DNA of 64,000 nt from JAIRVZ01 sp031553415. GTDB taxonomy: Bacteria; Bacteroidota; Bacteroidia; Bacteroidales; Azobacteroidaceae. The stretch is from positions 1 to 64,000 of the forward strand of contig JAVBLO010000016.1 in assembly GCA_031553415.1 (NCBI GenBank). The letters run 5' to 3'. The position numbers were made by a program, and so were the translations under genes. This document shows positions 18,483 to 28,215 of this stretch, piece after piece (the first letter of the stretch is position 1; each line of letters starts with the position of its first letter). The notes under the pieces are model-generated. The model made no database searches and was not told the DNA's origin. It worked only from the letters and a program-made list of their open reading frames with translations.

Positions 18483-18562
18483 TGACAGGATTAACCGGGT
18501 TTACATGTTTTTTGTTTTGTTAAAGACAAAATTTATCCTGTTAATCTTGTAAATCTTGTCTA
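18483..18562. repeat. possible dispersed intergenic repeat
   Basis: GACAGGATTAAC near the left end and ATCCTGTTAATCTTGTAAATC near the right end are related in inverted orientation (GATTAACAGGAT), separated by a T/A-rich centre that can itself fold (TTTTGT/ACAAAA). Sequences of this kind are common between genes in Bacteroidota. With only one copy here the repeat call is weak. The rest of 18474-18613 shows nothing else. Confidence 0.3.
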
Positions 18563-18613
18563 AATAAAAAACCGGCAACTAAAACAACAACTTTTAAAAT
18601 TTGCACTTATTTA

Positions 18614-20443
18614 ATGAAAATCGGACGAAAAATAGAGCTTCTGGCTCCTGCCAAAAATTTGGAATGCGGAATTGAAGCAATCAGGCATGGTGCTGATGCC
18701 GTATACATTGGTGCCCCGCAATTCAGCGCCCGTGTTGCTGCCGGAAATTCTATTGAAGATATCAAAGCTTTATGTGATTTTGCCCACCAATATTTTGCCA
18801 AAGTTTATGTAGCGCTCAATACAATTCTATACGATTCTGAACTTTCATCAGTAGAAACACTTATCCATCAACTTTATGAAGCAGGAGCAGATGCATTGAT
18901 TATCCAGGACATGGGTATTTTGCAAATGAACCTTCCACCCATTCCACTCCATTCAAGCACTCAAAATGACAACCGCGATTTTGAAAAAGTAAAATTCCTT
19001 GAAGATGCCGGATTTTCACAAGTAGTGTTGGCAAGGGAATTATCATTGACCCAAATCAAAGAAATTTCAGAACAAACTTCTGTCTCTTTAGAGGTTTTTA
19101 TACACGGCGCTCTTTGTGTTTCCTATAGCGGACAATGTTATTTAAGCCAGGCTTTATCCGGAAGAAGTGCCAACCGCGGAACCTGCGCCCAATATTGCCG
19201 TTTACCATACACTTTACAGGATGCTGAAGGAAAAACACTTGCTTCAGGAAAACATTTGCTTTCACTGAAAGATCTGAACCAGACAAAAAATCTCGAAGCA
19301 TTATTAGATGCCGGTGTGTCTTCTTTGAAAATAGAAGGCCGGTTGAAAGATGTATCTTACGTGAAAAATATCACTGCCCATTACCGGAAAAAATTAGATG
19401 AGATATTTTTTCGCCGTCCGGAATATCAAAAAGCTTCATCGGGAAAATCTATTCATTTTTTTGTTCCCAATCCGGAAAAAAGCTTCAACCGTGGATTCAC
19501 TGATTATTTTATTTCAGGAAAACGAAAAGAAATAGGGTCTTTCAATACACCAAAATCTTTAGGTGAAGTCGCAGGAGCAGTTAAGGATTTGAACAATAGT
19601 TCTTTTACTATTTCAGGTCAGCATATCGTTCATAATGGAGACGGTTTATGTTTTCTGAATGAAAAAGGAGAATTACAAGGATTCAAAGTCAACCGGGCAG
19701 AAGGTAATAAAATATTTCCACCGGAAATGCCCCGTTTAAAACCTGGAATCACCCTTTACAGAAATTATGACCACGAATTTGAAAAATTATTATTAAAACC
19801 CTCTGCAGAAAGAAAAATTGCCCTCAATTTCATACTTGGAGAAACGGAAAATGGTTTCTGTCTGAATGCTATTGACGAAAACGGTTGTTCCGTGATTTGT
19901 TCCGAACCTTTTAAAAAAGAAGTTGCTAATAAAAATCAGTCAGAAAACATCCGTATTCAACTCTCCAAACTTGGAAATACCATTTTCGAGTTGGAAAACT
20001 TACAAATTAATTTTGGAGAAAACTGGTTTATCCCTTCATCCTATTTAGCAGAATTGCGAAGGAAAACAATCGAAGCATTGATGCTTTCAAGAGAAGAAGC
20101 ACGTCCGGTAAAACATTCAACAATACAACCAACCACACATAGATTTCCTAAAAGCCATCTCACTTATATAGGAAATATTTCGAACCATCATGCAAAAGAA
20201 TTTTACCGGCAACACGGCGTGATTGCCATTGATCAGGCATTTGAATTATCGCCTCAGAATAATGTTCCACTAATGTTCACAAAACACTGCATCCTGTATA
20301 GCTTAGGATATTGCCGGAAATTACAATCTTCAAACAATCATATTAAAGAACCCTTATATTTGTTAGCAAACCAAACACATTTGAAACTTTCTTTTAATTG
20401 TAAAGATTGCGAAATGTTTGTACATGACGCAACTTCAATCTGA
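18614..20443 (+). CDS. U32 family protein, RlhA-like 23S rRNA cytidine hydroxylase
   Basis: The 609-residue protein begins with the U32 core (IELLAPAKNLECGIEAIRHGADAVYIG, 7-33) and contains the conserved cysteine block SYSGQCYLSQALSGRSANRGTCAQYCRLPY (about 172-201) that ligates an iron-sulfur cluster in this family. The long C-terminal part (DUF3656-like, about 360-609) and overall length match RlhA, which hydroxylates C2501 of 23S rRNA, rather than the shorter TrhP/UbiU/UbiV proteins. A C-terminal CxxC (FNCKDCEMF) is also present. Function by family resemblance; the old peptidase name is probably wrong. Confidence 0.85.
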   Translation: MKIGRKIELLAPAKNLECGIEAIRHGADAVYIGAPQFSARVAAGNSIEDIKALCDFAHQYFAKVYVALNTILYDSELSSVETLIHQLYEAGADALIIQDMGILQMNLPPIPLHSSTQNDNRDFEKVKFLEDAGFSQVVLARELSLTQIKEISEQTSVSLEVFIHGALCVSYSGQCYLSQALSGRSANRGTCAQYCRLPYTLQDAEGKTLASGKHLLSLKDLNQTKNLEALLDAGVSSLKIEGRLKDVSYVKNITAHYRKKLDEIFFRRPEYQKASSGKSIHFFVPNPEKSFNRGFTDYFISGKRKEIGSFNTPKSLGEVAGAVKDLNNSSFTISGQHIVHNGDGLCFLNEKGELQGFKVNRAEGNKIFPPEMPRLKPGITLYRNYDHEFEKLLLKPSAERKIALNFILGETENGFCLNAIDENGCSVICSEPFKKEVANKNQSENIRIQLSKLGNTIFELENLQINFGENWFIPSSYLAELRRKTIEALMLSREEARPVKHSTIQPTTHRFPKSHLTYIGNISNHHAKEFYRQHGVIAIDQAFELSPQNNVPLMFTKHCILYSLGYCRKLQSSNNHIKEPLYLLANQTHLKLSFNCKDCEMFVHDATSI

Positions 20444-20513
20444 TTTTTCAAACCTTATCTTTCTTTGTTAGTTATATTAAGCATCTATATTATTAATTTC
20501 AAAATTGAATTGT

Positions 20514-21824
20514 ATGAAATTTCATTTATCGGTATCGCTAAAACTACGCCCTTCGATTGTGCCAGGGAAGAAGGGCAGCTTGTATATCCAGTTTATCCAT
20601 AAACGGATTATAAAAACGGTTACTACACCTTACAGGATTTACCCAGAAGAGTGGAATGGAAAATTATCTGCTATTCGCTTAGGTTGTTCAGTGCCTAAAC
20701 GGGAACAGGAATTACGTGAAATAGCTCTTTCATTAGACAAAGAAATTGAGAAACTGAAATTTAAGATAATGAAAATGGAGCAAACTGGCAGTTGTTCATT
20801 GGAAGAAGCAATCAGCTTATTCTATAATAAATATACTTCCTGTATGTTTTCTGAGTTTGTCAATGATTTAATTTCAAAAATGATTTTACCCCAACAGACA
20901 CGTTTAGTTGAAGCTTATCATTCAGCCTCAAATAACTTACGTTCATTTAATGATGGCAAAGACCTTCCTCTCAATGCAATTGATACTCAATTGATGCAAT
21001 CGTATGAAATATATATGAAAAAAAAAGGAAATGAACTGAACACCATATCTTTTTACATGCGCAACACTCGTGCGATTTACAACAAAGCTATAAAAAAAGG
21101 ATTAATTGAAGAGCAAAAGCTCAACCCATTTGCAGATGTATTTACCGGCATAGCTAAAACACAAAAACGAGCGGTCAAGCCGGAAGTATTTGACAAGCTT
21201 TCTAAATTGGATTTGTTAAGGGGAAGTCAGGTAAAAAATCAGAAAGTTAGAGTTCCAAAGTATCTTGAAGGAATTAAACCTCGCAAAAAAAGAGAAAAAA
21301 TATTTGGCAACCTGTCTTTCTCCCGCGACCTGTTTATTTTAGGTTTCCTGTTACGGGGAATTTCTTTTATAGATTTAGCTTATTTGAAAAAATCGGATTT
21401 GAAAAACGGAACTATTAGTTATACCCGTCATAAGACAGGGCAAAAATTAGAGATAGCTGTTACTCCTGAAATCCGGGAAATCATTTTCCGTTACGAAAAT
21501 TCTTGCAAGGATAATGAATATCTGTTGCCAATACTTCCTTGTAATGCCACACGCAAAGACTACTATAATGCCTTGAAACGACAAAACAAGCATTTGAAAG
21601 TGTTGTCTTTCATGATTGGTTCGGAAATAAGATTGACAACTTATGTTACCCGCCATTCATGGGCCACTATTGCACGGGCTAAAGGGGTTCCCCTTCCTTT
21701 AATAAGCCAAGGATTGGGACATAATTCCGAACGGACAACGCAAATCTATCTCGATTCGTTTGATTATTCGGCTCTACATAAAGCCAACAAAAAAATAACA
21801 GGATTTTTCAAAAAAGTATCCTGA
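20514..21824 (+). CDS. tyrosine recombinase (orphan)
   Basis: The 436-residue protein has an N-terminal arm-type DNA-binding domain (1-90), a core-binding SAM-like domain (about 110-215) and a tyrosine recombinase catalytic domain with R281 (LLRGISFIDLAYL), K307 (RHKTGQ), R380 (TTYVTRHSWAT, where Tyr377 takes the usual first His position, as in many Bacteroidota integrases), H403 (GLGHNS) and nucleophile Y412. All catalytic residues are intact. A basic insertion of about 25 residues (roughly 238-262) precedes the catalytic domain. The ATG at 20514 is preferred over an upstream TTG. No other element genes adjoin; a 19-bp palindromic site follows the gene by 77 bp. Confidence 0.93.
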   Translation: MKFHLSVSLKLRPSIVPGKKGSLYIQFIHKRIIKTVTTPYRIYPEEWNGKLSAIRLGCSVPKREQELREIALSLDKEIEKLKFKIMKMEQTGSCSLEEAISLFYNKYTSCMFSEFVNDLISKMILPQQTRLVEAYHSASNNLRSFNDGKDLPLNAIDTQLMQSYEIYMKKKGNELNTISFYMRNTRAIYNKAIKKGLIEEQKLNPFADVFTGIAKTQKRAVKPEVFDKLSKLDLLRGSQVKNQKVRVPKYLEGIKPRKKREKIFGNLSFSRDLFILGFLLRGISFIDLAYLKKSDLKNGTISYTRHKTGQKLEIAVTPEIREIIFRYENSCKDNEYLLPILPCNATRKDYYNALKRQNKHLKVLSFMIGSEIRLTTYVTRHSWATIARAKGVPLPLISQGLGHNSERTTQIYLDSFDYSALHKANKKITGFFKKVS

Positions 21825-21901
21825 AATATGCCATTAACCTGAATTTATTGTTTAGTTTTGATGCTGGAAGAGGATGAGTCGTCAGGAGAGAAAGAAAAGC
21901 A

Positions 21902-21920
21902 TCACTTTGTAAGTGAGGAA
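21902..21920. promoter_or_regulatory. 19-bp palindromic site, left copy
   Basis: TCACTTTGTAAGTGAGGAA is an imperfect palindrome (TCACTT-TGT-AAGTGA). Its exact reverse complement is at 23089-23107, so the two face each other 1.2 kb apart with the AraC gene between them. It could be an operator for the AraC protein or a recombinase crossover site. Confidence 0.6.
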
Positions 21921-22051
21921 ATACATTTTAAATCTTTTGCAAAAGTAATACCAAAAAACACTATCTTGTTAGGATAATTCCTTCCTTTTTACAGACAAAT
22001 CTTATCAAATTTCAATTATTTACCGGTTTTTGACTGGTTTTTTCATAAACA

Positions 22052-22921
22052 TCAACGTTTTCGCCTTGCAATTTTTGAAGGCGACAGCCCGAATTGTGTT
22101 TTACAAAAAGCCAGAAATGAGCGATAAGAAGAAAACAGATATTTATAAGAAATCTCCTGGAAAGTCATTATTCCGGATTCCAAATCAAACCTTATTCTTT
22201 CTGCTTTTTTCTGTGAAATCCACCGATAGGGAGCTTCATCGAAATTCTTTTCAAAACGTTTTATGAATCCCTGAACAGAATAATTTGCCAATGAAGCAAA
22301 TTCTTCCACACTTCTTACTTTCAAATAATTATTAATAACAAACTCTTTGAATTTCATATCTTCGCTTATAACCGGATAGAAGAAACACGCCATTTCCTGT
22401 AAAGAATAATATTTGAAAAGTAAATAGAACAATTCCGTTCTTTTTAAACCATATAAATAATAAGCATCTGATATACATTTCTGATATTCAAGCAACAATG
22501 AAAGATAACTTGTCATAATCCCATCAAAATTTATAGCCCTGAAATCATACGACAAGTCTTTCGATAAGAATACAAGTTCTCTTACCGGGCAATTCATCAT
22601 TAACAAGTCATCCATGTTGAAATAACAGCAAAGGCAATGCATGTCTTTCAAAACTTTTACCTCATATTTTGAAGATAAAGGTATCAAAATGGCTTGGTTT
22701 GAACCCACTATAAGTTTTTCATGACTTTCCAGAATAATAGAAAAACTTCCTGAAAAGACAAAAACAATAACTGATTCTCGCGATCCTTCACTCATGCGAG
22801 AACTTCCTTTTTTAGCGTAAATCTTTTCCCATATTTTACGCCCACTTTCTTCTATTTTATCCATAAAAAACTGATATACAGAATGTTTTATTAATGTTTC
22901 CCTGAAATCAACTTCCACCAT
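22052..22921 (-). CDS. AraC-family transcriptional regulator
   Basis: The 289-residue protein has an N-terminal cupin-like sensing half (about 40-120) and a C-terminal double helix-turn-helix of the AraC type (about 195-289): SVEEFASLANYSVQGFIKRFEKNF followed by MTFQEISYKYLFSSYRSFLAFCKTQFGLSPSKIARRK. No export signal. It lies between two inverted 19-bp palindromes and is divergent from the giant surface-protein gene, which it may control. A half-site of the palindrome (CCTCACT, 22943-22949) lies between its own probable -7 box and its start, as expected for autorepression. Confidence 0.88.
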   Translation of the reverse strand: MVEVDFRETLIKHSVYQFFMDKIEESGRKIWEKIYAKKGSSRMSEGSRESVIVFVFSGSFSIILESHEKLIVGSNQAILIPLSSKYEVKVLKDMHCLCCYFNMDDLLMMNCPVRELVFLSKDLSYDFRAINFDGIMTSYLSLLLEYQKCISDAYYLYGLKRTELFYLLFKYYSLQEMACFFYPVISEDMKFKEFVINNYLKVRSVEEFASLANYSVQGFIKRFEKNFDEAPYRWISQKKAERIRFDLESGIMTFQEISYKYLFSSYRSFLAFCKTQFGLSPSKIARRKR

Positions 22922-22942
22922 ATTTTTTCATCATCTACTAAG

Positions 22943-22961
22943 CCTCACTAAAACAAAGATT
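22943..22961 (-). promoter_or_regulatory. probable araC-type gene promoter with half-operator
   Basis: AATCTTTG on the minus strand (22954-22961) matches the -7 box at seven of eight positions. CCTCACT, one arm of the 19-bp palindrome, sits just downstream at 22943-22949, where a bound regulator would block the polymerase. Confidence 0.4.
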
Positions 22962-23088
22962 CATCTTAGGAAAACCGTCGGAAAATAAAGCATTGTTTTA
23001 CTAAAATTTTAGAACTTCAACGACATCCGGAATTCAGAAAAAGAAAAAGCTTCTATAATCAATCATTTACGAATTTCAAAAACCTGAC

Positions 23089-23107
23089 TTCCTCACTTAC
23101 AAAGTGA
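23089..23107. promoter_or_regulatory. 19-bp palindromic site, right copy
   Basis: TTCCTCACTTACAAAGTGA is the exact reverse complement of the site at 21902-21920; here the palindrome extends to CCTCACTT-ACA-AAGTGAGG with eight-base arms. It lies 280 bp before the surface-protein start. Confidence 0.6.
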
Positions 23108-23387
23108 GGCACTTTAATATAATAGCGTAATGAATAAATTAAAAAAATAAAAGTATCTATTTTCCCGGTAGTTTCCCTGCCTCATTAAATTATTGCATTT
23201 CCTGTGTTTGCGAAAATGTGGTAAATGGCTTCTTGCGAAAAAAGTGATTAGGTTACGGACTTTGTCCGCCCCCAGTATAAAAAACGTGTTGTGTGTCAGG
23301 GACAGGGAAAACCGGGAAAATTAGGTTATTTAACGACTTATAATGATTTACACACACTATAATTTATTAATTTAAACTACATGTATT

Positions 23388-26300
23388 ATGTCCAAATCTC
23401 GTTTTTTTAATCTTTTTGACATAAGAAAGAGTCTGCTCTTCTTATGCCTTTTATTTTTTGGAACATTGGGGGTTGTTGCTCAAGTTTTTCAATTGGAACA
23501 AACTGCCGTGTCAACGCAGAGTCCAAAAGACATTAATTATGATAACAACACACAGATCTATAAACCATGGTCGCAACCTACTTTGTTCGGCACGGAAAAT
23601 CAACAAATACTAAAAAGTGACTATGGTCCTAAAGTACCTCCTATCGGCGGACTTCCCATAAATGATGGAGTTTGCTTTTTTTGTACCTTGGCACTTGGAT
23701 TTGTATTAGTGAAAACTTTTATGAAAATGAATCGAAAAAAAACTAAAAAAAGAAAGTTGAACTGGTTGAATGTATATATTTTGGTAATATCCAATTTCTT
23801 TATAATTTCTAATTCACCGGCTCATTCTATGAATACAACAGAATCTTATGCTTCCGATGATTATGCATTTACGGAAATAAATTCACCTGTAAATATCAAT
23901 GTACTGGCAAATGACATGTACAGTTGTTCTCCGGCATTATCTGTAACCAGACAACCCAAACATGGAACCACAAGTATTGTAACAATCACTGTTGGGTCCA
24001 ATAACAATGTACCGGTAATTAAATACTCTCCCGATTCAGGATTTGTAGGACGTGATACTTTACGTTACATCCATTCTTGTTCCGGAAATGATGCTATGGT
24101 GTATATAGTAGTGTCAGATAATAAAATTAATATTGTTAATCCGGATTGTTACATAGACCCCTTTTATAGAAAATGGGGAATAAAAGAGACTGAACAACTT
24201 GGCAATGTAGCAATTTATGATGTTCCTAAAGTCGGAGATCTTGACGGAGATGGTTATCCTGAGATTTTAGTAGCAGAAGTTGTTAACAATCCATCTGGGG
24301 CAATACAATATACAAATCAATATGTATTATATGATGGTAAAACTCACAAAAAAATAAAACGATTTAAAGTTCCTGTGACCAACGTATTATGGATGGGCAC
24401 TTCTGCATGGGCGAAAGTAAAAATAAGTGAAGGCGAATATAAAGTATTATTTTTTACTGTGGGATATAGTACCAGCACAATACAGGCATTCGACCTTTCC
24501 ACAATTGACGAATCTTCTGTTACGGAAAGTACAGTACCTACCATCACCCCTTACTGGTCAACACCATACACCAGACATTGGAACTTCACAAGAGTTGCTG
24601 AAAATATTACCATTGCAGATTACAATAATGATGGTTATGCTGAAATAACTGTAAGTAACCAGATATTTGATGCCGCTACAGGAAGAAGACTAATAGATGG
24701 TGGCACTCAGGTATTACATGGTGAAAACAATACAAGTACATCCGTAGGATTTGGCATTTTAAATACTCCCGCAGATGTTACCGGAAGTGGAAAGTTGAAT
24801 TATATAACAGGAAATGAAGTCTATGATGTATCAATTAATACAGATAGAACCTCAGGTTCTATGACTTTGGCAAAAAAATTAACCCTTCCATCCAATTTAA
24901 TCACATATGCCTATGGAACAGTAGAACAGAAAGGATTTACTACGGTTGCCGACATTAACAATGACGGCAGGAAAGATGTTGTAGTTTTAAATACAGATGG
25001 AAGTTCTAATATCAAACTTTACGCCTGGGATGTGCAGACCCAAAAAGTAATAGCATCAGCTATCATCCCATCGACATCCAACCAGGTTTCAAGTTATTCT
25101 TGTACTTCTGTTCCTTTTGTTGGGGATATCGATGGCGACGGAAAACCTGAAATCGTATTTATTGCAGGCAGACCTTTTAAAATTTTTGCTTACAAGTATG
25201 TAAATGACAATACAGAATTTCTGCAAATGTGGGCAATTGACCATTCTGATGATTCAGCAGGAACAGGTATAACTTTATTTGACTTCAATCAAGACGGTAT
25301 TCCTGAATTGGTTTACAGGGATCAAACAAAATTACGTATCATCAATGGCAGTTTGAAAAGTCATGTAACAGGGCAGGATACTACTGTTTATAATATGGCG
25401 TCTATTACATTAACCAGTCAAACGGGCAGCGAATATCCGGTAATCGCAGACTTGGACAACGATGGCCAAGCCGAAATATTAATCGGTGGAGGAACTAGTG
25501 GTATTCCACAGACAGCTCCACTTCGCATATACAAAACTTCTACGTTTCCCTGGGCTCCTGCACATAAAGTCTGGAATCAATATGCATATCATGTAACGAA
25601 TGTGAATGACGATTTAAGTATACCTCGTTTTCAGTTTAACTCTACGACAGTCTTTCCCGGAAAAGATGGCATAATAGGCACAGATGACGATTTACGTCCG
25701 TTTAATAATTTCCTTCAACAATCTACCATAATAAATAGTGAAGGATTGCCATTTTTTCTTGCTGCTGATTTAGTCGCTACAACTCCGGTACTGTCTTATG
25801 ATATAAAAAAAGATAGCATCCAGGTTTCCTTGGAGGTCATAAATCATGGCTCCTTACACATAACGGATCCATGGTATGTAAGTACTTTTAAAACGACTTC
25901 AAAAGGAGATAGCTTAATTTCTGTGTCAACTATGCAAATTCCTGTTGATACAGCCTCGACTCAATCTATCAGTTATTACATACCAGCTTCTTTATCTATC
26001 GGGGCAGAGTTAAAAATTAAGTTGAATTATAATAAGAAATATATCCAATTTGAATGTGACACAACAAACAATACGGCTAATGGAGTTATTACCGGAGCCT
26101 TTAATTATTTTGCGTGTCCGGATACAGAAGTCTTGTTAGAAGTCAAACCAATTACAGGAGTAAGCTATTACTGGTACCGTCAGCCGGTTGGCGGAACTGT
26201 TGTGGAAAATGGCGATAACACAAACACTTTGACCATCCTCAAAAAAAGCACTGATTCTGTTGAAACTTGGTTTGTTGAAGCCCGGTATAATAATATTGCA

Positions 26301-28166
26301 ATGTCACGCCATAAAGTAGAAGTAAGGTCTGTTCCTCTCTTAATGTACTGGAAAAAGACAGCTACCGACCATAATTGGAATAATCCTTTGAATTGGGTGG
26401 ATATTGACGATAATTTGCTATATGCAATTCCAAGAGCATGTACTGACATACACATTCCAGGTAATGCGAACTATTATCCTTCTTTGGATGAGTTGAATAC
26501 TCCCCGCAGCATTACTGCCTATAATAGCGGAAATCCGATTTGTAATGATATTACCTACCATTTTGGTGGTGAAGTAGCCAAACCACATCAATTGACTTAC
26601 CATCATGCATTTGTACAATACAATTTTGGTGTACAAGACAACGATTATCAGTCAAAAGCAAATGGCTATCAAATATTTACCAATGGAGAAGAATCCCATT
26701 CGGCAGCTCCGATGGAACGTGGCCGGTGGTATGCTTTGTCGGCTCCTCTGAAAAGCATTGTTACGGGTGACTTCAACGTTGGAGGTTATCCCAATATGTT
26801 CCAACGGGGCTTCAAAACTTCCCGTGAACGGACAAGTGATTTGGAAGGAGAATGGTATGTTCCTGAAAACACAATGGTAATGGAAATCGGAGACAAGCAA
26901 AATTATGCTATCAGCATATATGCCGGTAAATATTATCCTAATACGGATGCGTATGGTTATAATGATCACAATCGTCTTAATGCCCTGAAAGGTATCATTG
27001 AAATCCCCTATTTCGAGAATACACAGGTAAGCGATATCCACCGCTTGCATACATATACAAAAGCAACAGCAACAAGCCGTTTTGGATATTATTGGTATGA
27101 CACTCCCGGATTACCTGAAGAGCCGGGCATGTATAGCGAATTCAAACGTGGAGAAGAAGCCTACCGTTTCATCTTTGAAGATGCATCAAATAAACCTCAG
27201 GCAAATTTCAAAATGACAATCCCTGATGTTCAAGCCACAAAAGATGAGGTAATGATTGCGAATCCTTTTATTTCGAGTTTTGATTTCACTCAATTCTATA
27301 CCGAAAATTCAGATAAGATAGAAAATTATTTCCGATTCTATAAGGAGGGTAGTTTTGTAACCCATGTTGCCGGAATTAATCCTCCGTTGGTAGCTCCTAT
27401 GCAAGCTTTCTTCATCAAACCGAAAGTCACCGGAAATATCGATTTGTTATTTAAAGAAACATTTTCCGTATTGCGTACAAATGGTGATACTCACCAACTG
27501 AAATCAGGAAATGAACCGGAAAACTTTCTGAAAGTAGGCATATCAAATATCGCAGGAAATAGCTGGATGTTGCTTTCTATTAACGGTAAATCCGGTAACA
27601 ATATTGAACAGCTATTCTCAAACGACAACCAGAAAGTTCCTCAAATCTATTCTTTAGATATAAGGAATATGAAGAATGTGGTACAATATTCAATAAGTGA
27701 TGAAGGAAAAATTCTTTTCGGCATCCGGAGTAATTCTACCGGGAATTATGAATTGGCATTCGAAAACACCGAAAACCTTCTGTTGGAGTCATTGATATTA
27801 ATTGACAAGGAACAAAACAATAAACAAATTGATTTGTTAGCAAATAATATCTACAATTTTGAAAATGTATCAGGCAATTTAGATAATCGTTTTGAATTAG
27901 TATTCAAACGGACACCTTCGGGATTCAACAAAACAATATCGGGTGCTACAAATATTTACACTAATGACCACATGTTGTACATTGAATCAAATGAAAAGAT
28001 TGAAAAAATAGAAGTTACAAATATTCAAGGGATGACCATTTTCTCAGAACAAACCCAAGATGTTTATTTCTTTGAAAAGAAACTGGATGTTCCTGCCGGA
28101 GTTTATATTATAACACTTAAACAAATTACCGGAGAAATAAAGACCAGCAAAATTCTGGTAAGATAA
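23388..28166 (+). CDS. giant T9SS-secreted surface protein with FG-GAP/VCBS repeats
   Basis: The 1592-residue protein carries, in order: a signal peptide (about 1-31); a linker ending in PINDG (90-94) and a transmembrane segment (95-112) with basic tail; a second signal-like helix (125-143) ending at SPAHS; a cadherin/Ig-like domain (about 157-240); six FG-GAP/VCBS calcium-binding units of the form D-x-D-x-D-G near residues 281, 409, 520, 577, 631 and 686; a CARDB-like domain (about 790-880); an Ig-like segment (about 908-985); a long region of unknown fold; and a T9SS type A sorting domain (about 1521-1592, ending TSKILVR). It should be exported by T9SS and attached to the surface as an adhesin or structural protein. 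The double signal-like N-terminus is odd. A strong terminator follows. Confidence 0.88.
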   Translation: MSKSRFFNLFDIRKSLLFLCLLFFGTLGVVAQVFQLEQTAVSTQSPKDINYDNNTQIYKPWSQPTLFGTENQQILKSDYGPKVPPIGGLPINDGVCFFCTLALGFVLVKTFMKMNRKKTKKRKLNWLNVYILVISNFFIISNSPAHSMNTTESYASDDYAFTEINSPVNINVLANDMYSCSPALSVTRQPKHGTTSIVTITVGSNNNVPVIKYSPDSGFVGRDTLRYIHSCSGNDAMVYIVVSDNKINIVNPDCYIDPFYRKWGIKETEQLGNVAIYDVPKVGDLDGDGYPEILVAEVVNNPSGAIQYTNQYVLYDGKTHKKIKRFKVPVTNVLWMGTSAWAKVKISEGEYKVLFFTVGYSTSTIQAFDLSTIDESSVTESTVPTITPYWSTPYTRHWNFTRVAENITIADYNNDGYAEITVSNQIFDAATGRRLIDGGTQVLHGENNTSTSVGFGILNTPADVTGSGKLNYITGNEVYDVSINTDRTSGSMTLAKKLTLPSNLITYAYGTVEQKGFTTVADINNDGRKDVVVLNTDGSSNIKLYAWDVQTQKVIASAIIPSTSNQVSSYSCTSVPFVGDIDGDGKPEIVFIAGRPFKIFAYKYVNDNTEFLQMWAIDHSDDSAGTGITLFDFNQDGIPELVYRDQTKLRIINGSLKSHVTGQDTTVYNMASITLTSQTGSEYPVIADLDNDGQAEILIGGGTSGIPQTAPLRIYKTSTFPWAPAHKVWNQYAYHVTNVNDDLSIPRFQFNSTTVFPGKDGIIGTDDDLRPFNNFLQQSTIINSEGLPFFLAADLVATTPVLSYDIKKDSIQVSLEVINHGSLHITDPWYVSTFKTTSKGDSLISVSTMQIPVDTASTQSISYYIPASLSIGAELKIKLNYNKKYIQFECDTTNNTANGVITGAFNYFACPDTEVLLEVKPITGVSYYWYRQPVGGTVVENGDNTNTLTILKKSTDSVETWFVEARYNNIAMSRHKVEVRSVPLLMYWKKTATDHNWNNPLNWVDIDDNLLYAIPRACTDIHIPGNANYYPSLDELNTPRSITAYNSGNPICNDITYHFGGEVAKPHQLTYHHAFVQYNFGVQDNDYQSKANGYQIFTNGEESHSAAPMERGRWYALSAPLKSIVTGDFNVGGYPNMFQRGFKTSRERTSDLEGEWYVPENTMVMEIGDKQNYAISIYAGKYYPNTDAYGYNDHNRLNALKGIIEIPYFENTQVSDIHRLHTYTKATATSRFGYYWYDTPGLPEEPGMYSEFKRGEEAYRFIFEDASNKPQANFKMTIPDVQATKDEVMIANPFISSFDFTQFYTENSDKIENYFRFYKEGSFVTHVAGINPPLVAPMQAFFIKPKVTGNIDLLFKETFSVLRTNGDTHQLKSGNEPENFLKVGISNIAGNSWMLLSINGKSGNNIEQLFSNDNQKVPQIYSLDIRNMKNVVQYSISDEGKILFGIRSNSTGNYELAFENTENLLLESLILIDKEQNNKQIDLLANNIYNFENVSGNLDNRFELVFKRTPSGFNKTISGATNIYTNDHMLYIESNEKIEKIEVTNIQGMTIFSEQTQDVYFFEKKLDVPAGVYIITLKQITGEIKTSKILVR

Positions 28167-28171
28167 TTATT

Positions 28172-28212
28172 ATGAACCCGGAGGTAGTACATTTCCTCAC
28201 CTCCGGGTTCAT
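28172..28212. terminator. bidirectional terminator
   Basis: The perfect 14-bp stem ATGAACCCGGAGGT / ACCTCCGGGTTCAT lies six bases after the surface-protein stop and four bases before the convergent DUF2461 stop, so it can serve both. Confidence 0.85.
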
Positions 28213-28215
28213 CTT

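Larger units (their letters stand above)
22922..23387. other. 466-bp intergenic region ahead of the giant surface protein
   Basis: The region holds the AraC-type gene promoter and half-site, the right-hand 19-bp palindrome (23089-23107), a small palindrome CGGAC-TTT-GTCCG near 23260, and ATTAGGTTA twice in direct orientation near 23250 and 23318. No perfect TAnnTTTG box precedes the surface-protein gene; the best is TGTGTTTG near 23208. The weak promoter is consistent with an activator-dependent or switchable promoter. No coding ORF is supported here. Confidence 0.5.

Noticed and set aside
18614..20443. U32 protein as a collagenase-type peptidase
   Set aside because: The Cys cluster and length match the RNA-hydroxylating RlhA group; no protease catalytic motif is visible.
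20444..22051. complete integrative element around the tyrosine recombinase
   Set aside because: No excision, mobilisation or cargo genes and no flanking direct repeat were seen; only the recombinase is supported.
22030..22266. plus-strand ORFs opposite the AraC gene and other housekeeping genes
   Set aside because: They are frame shadows with no start signals, homology or conserved motifs.
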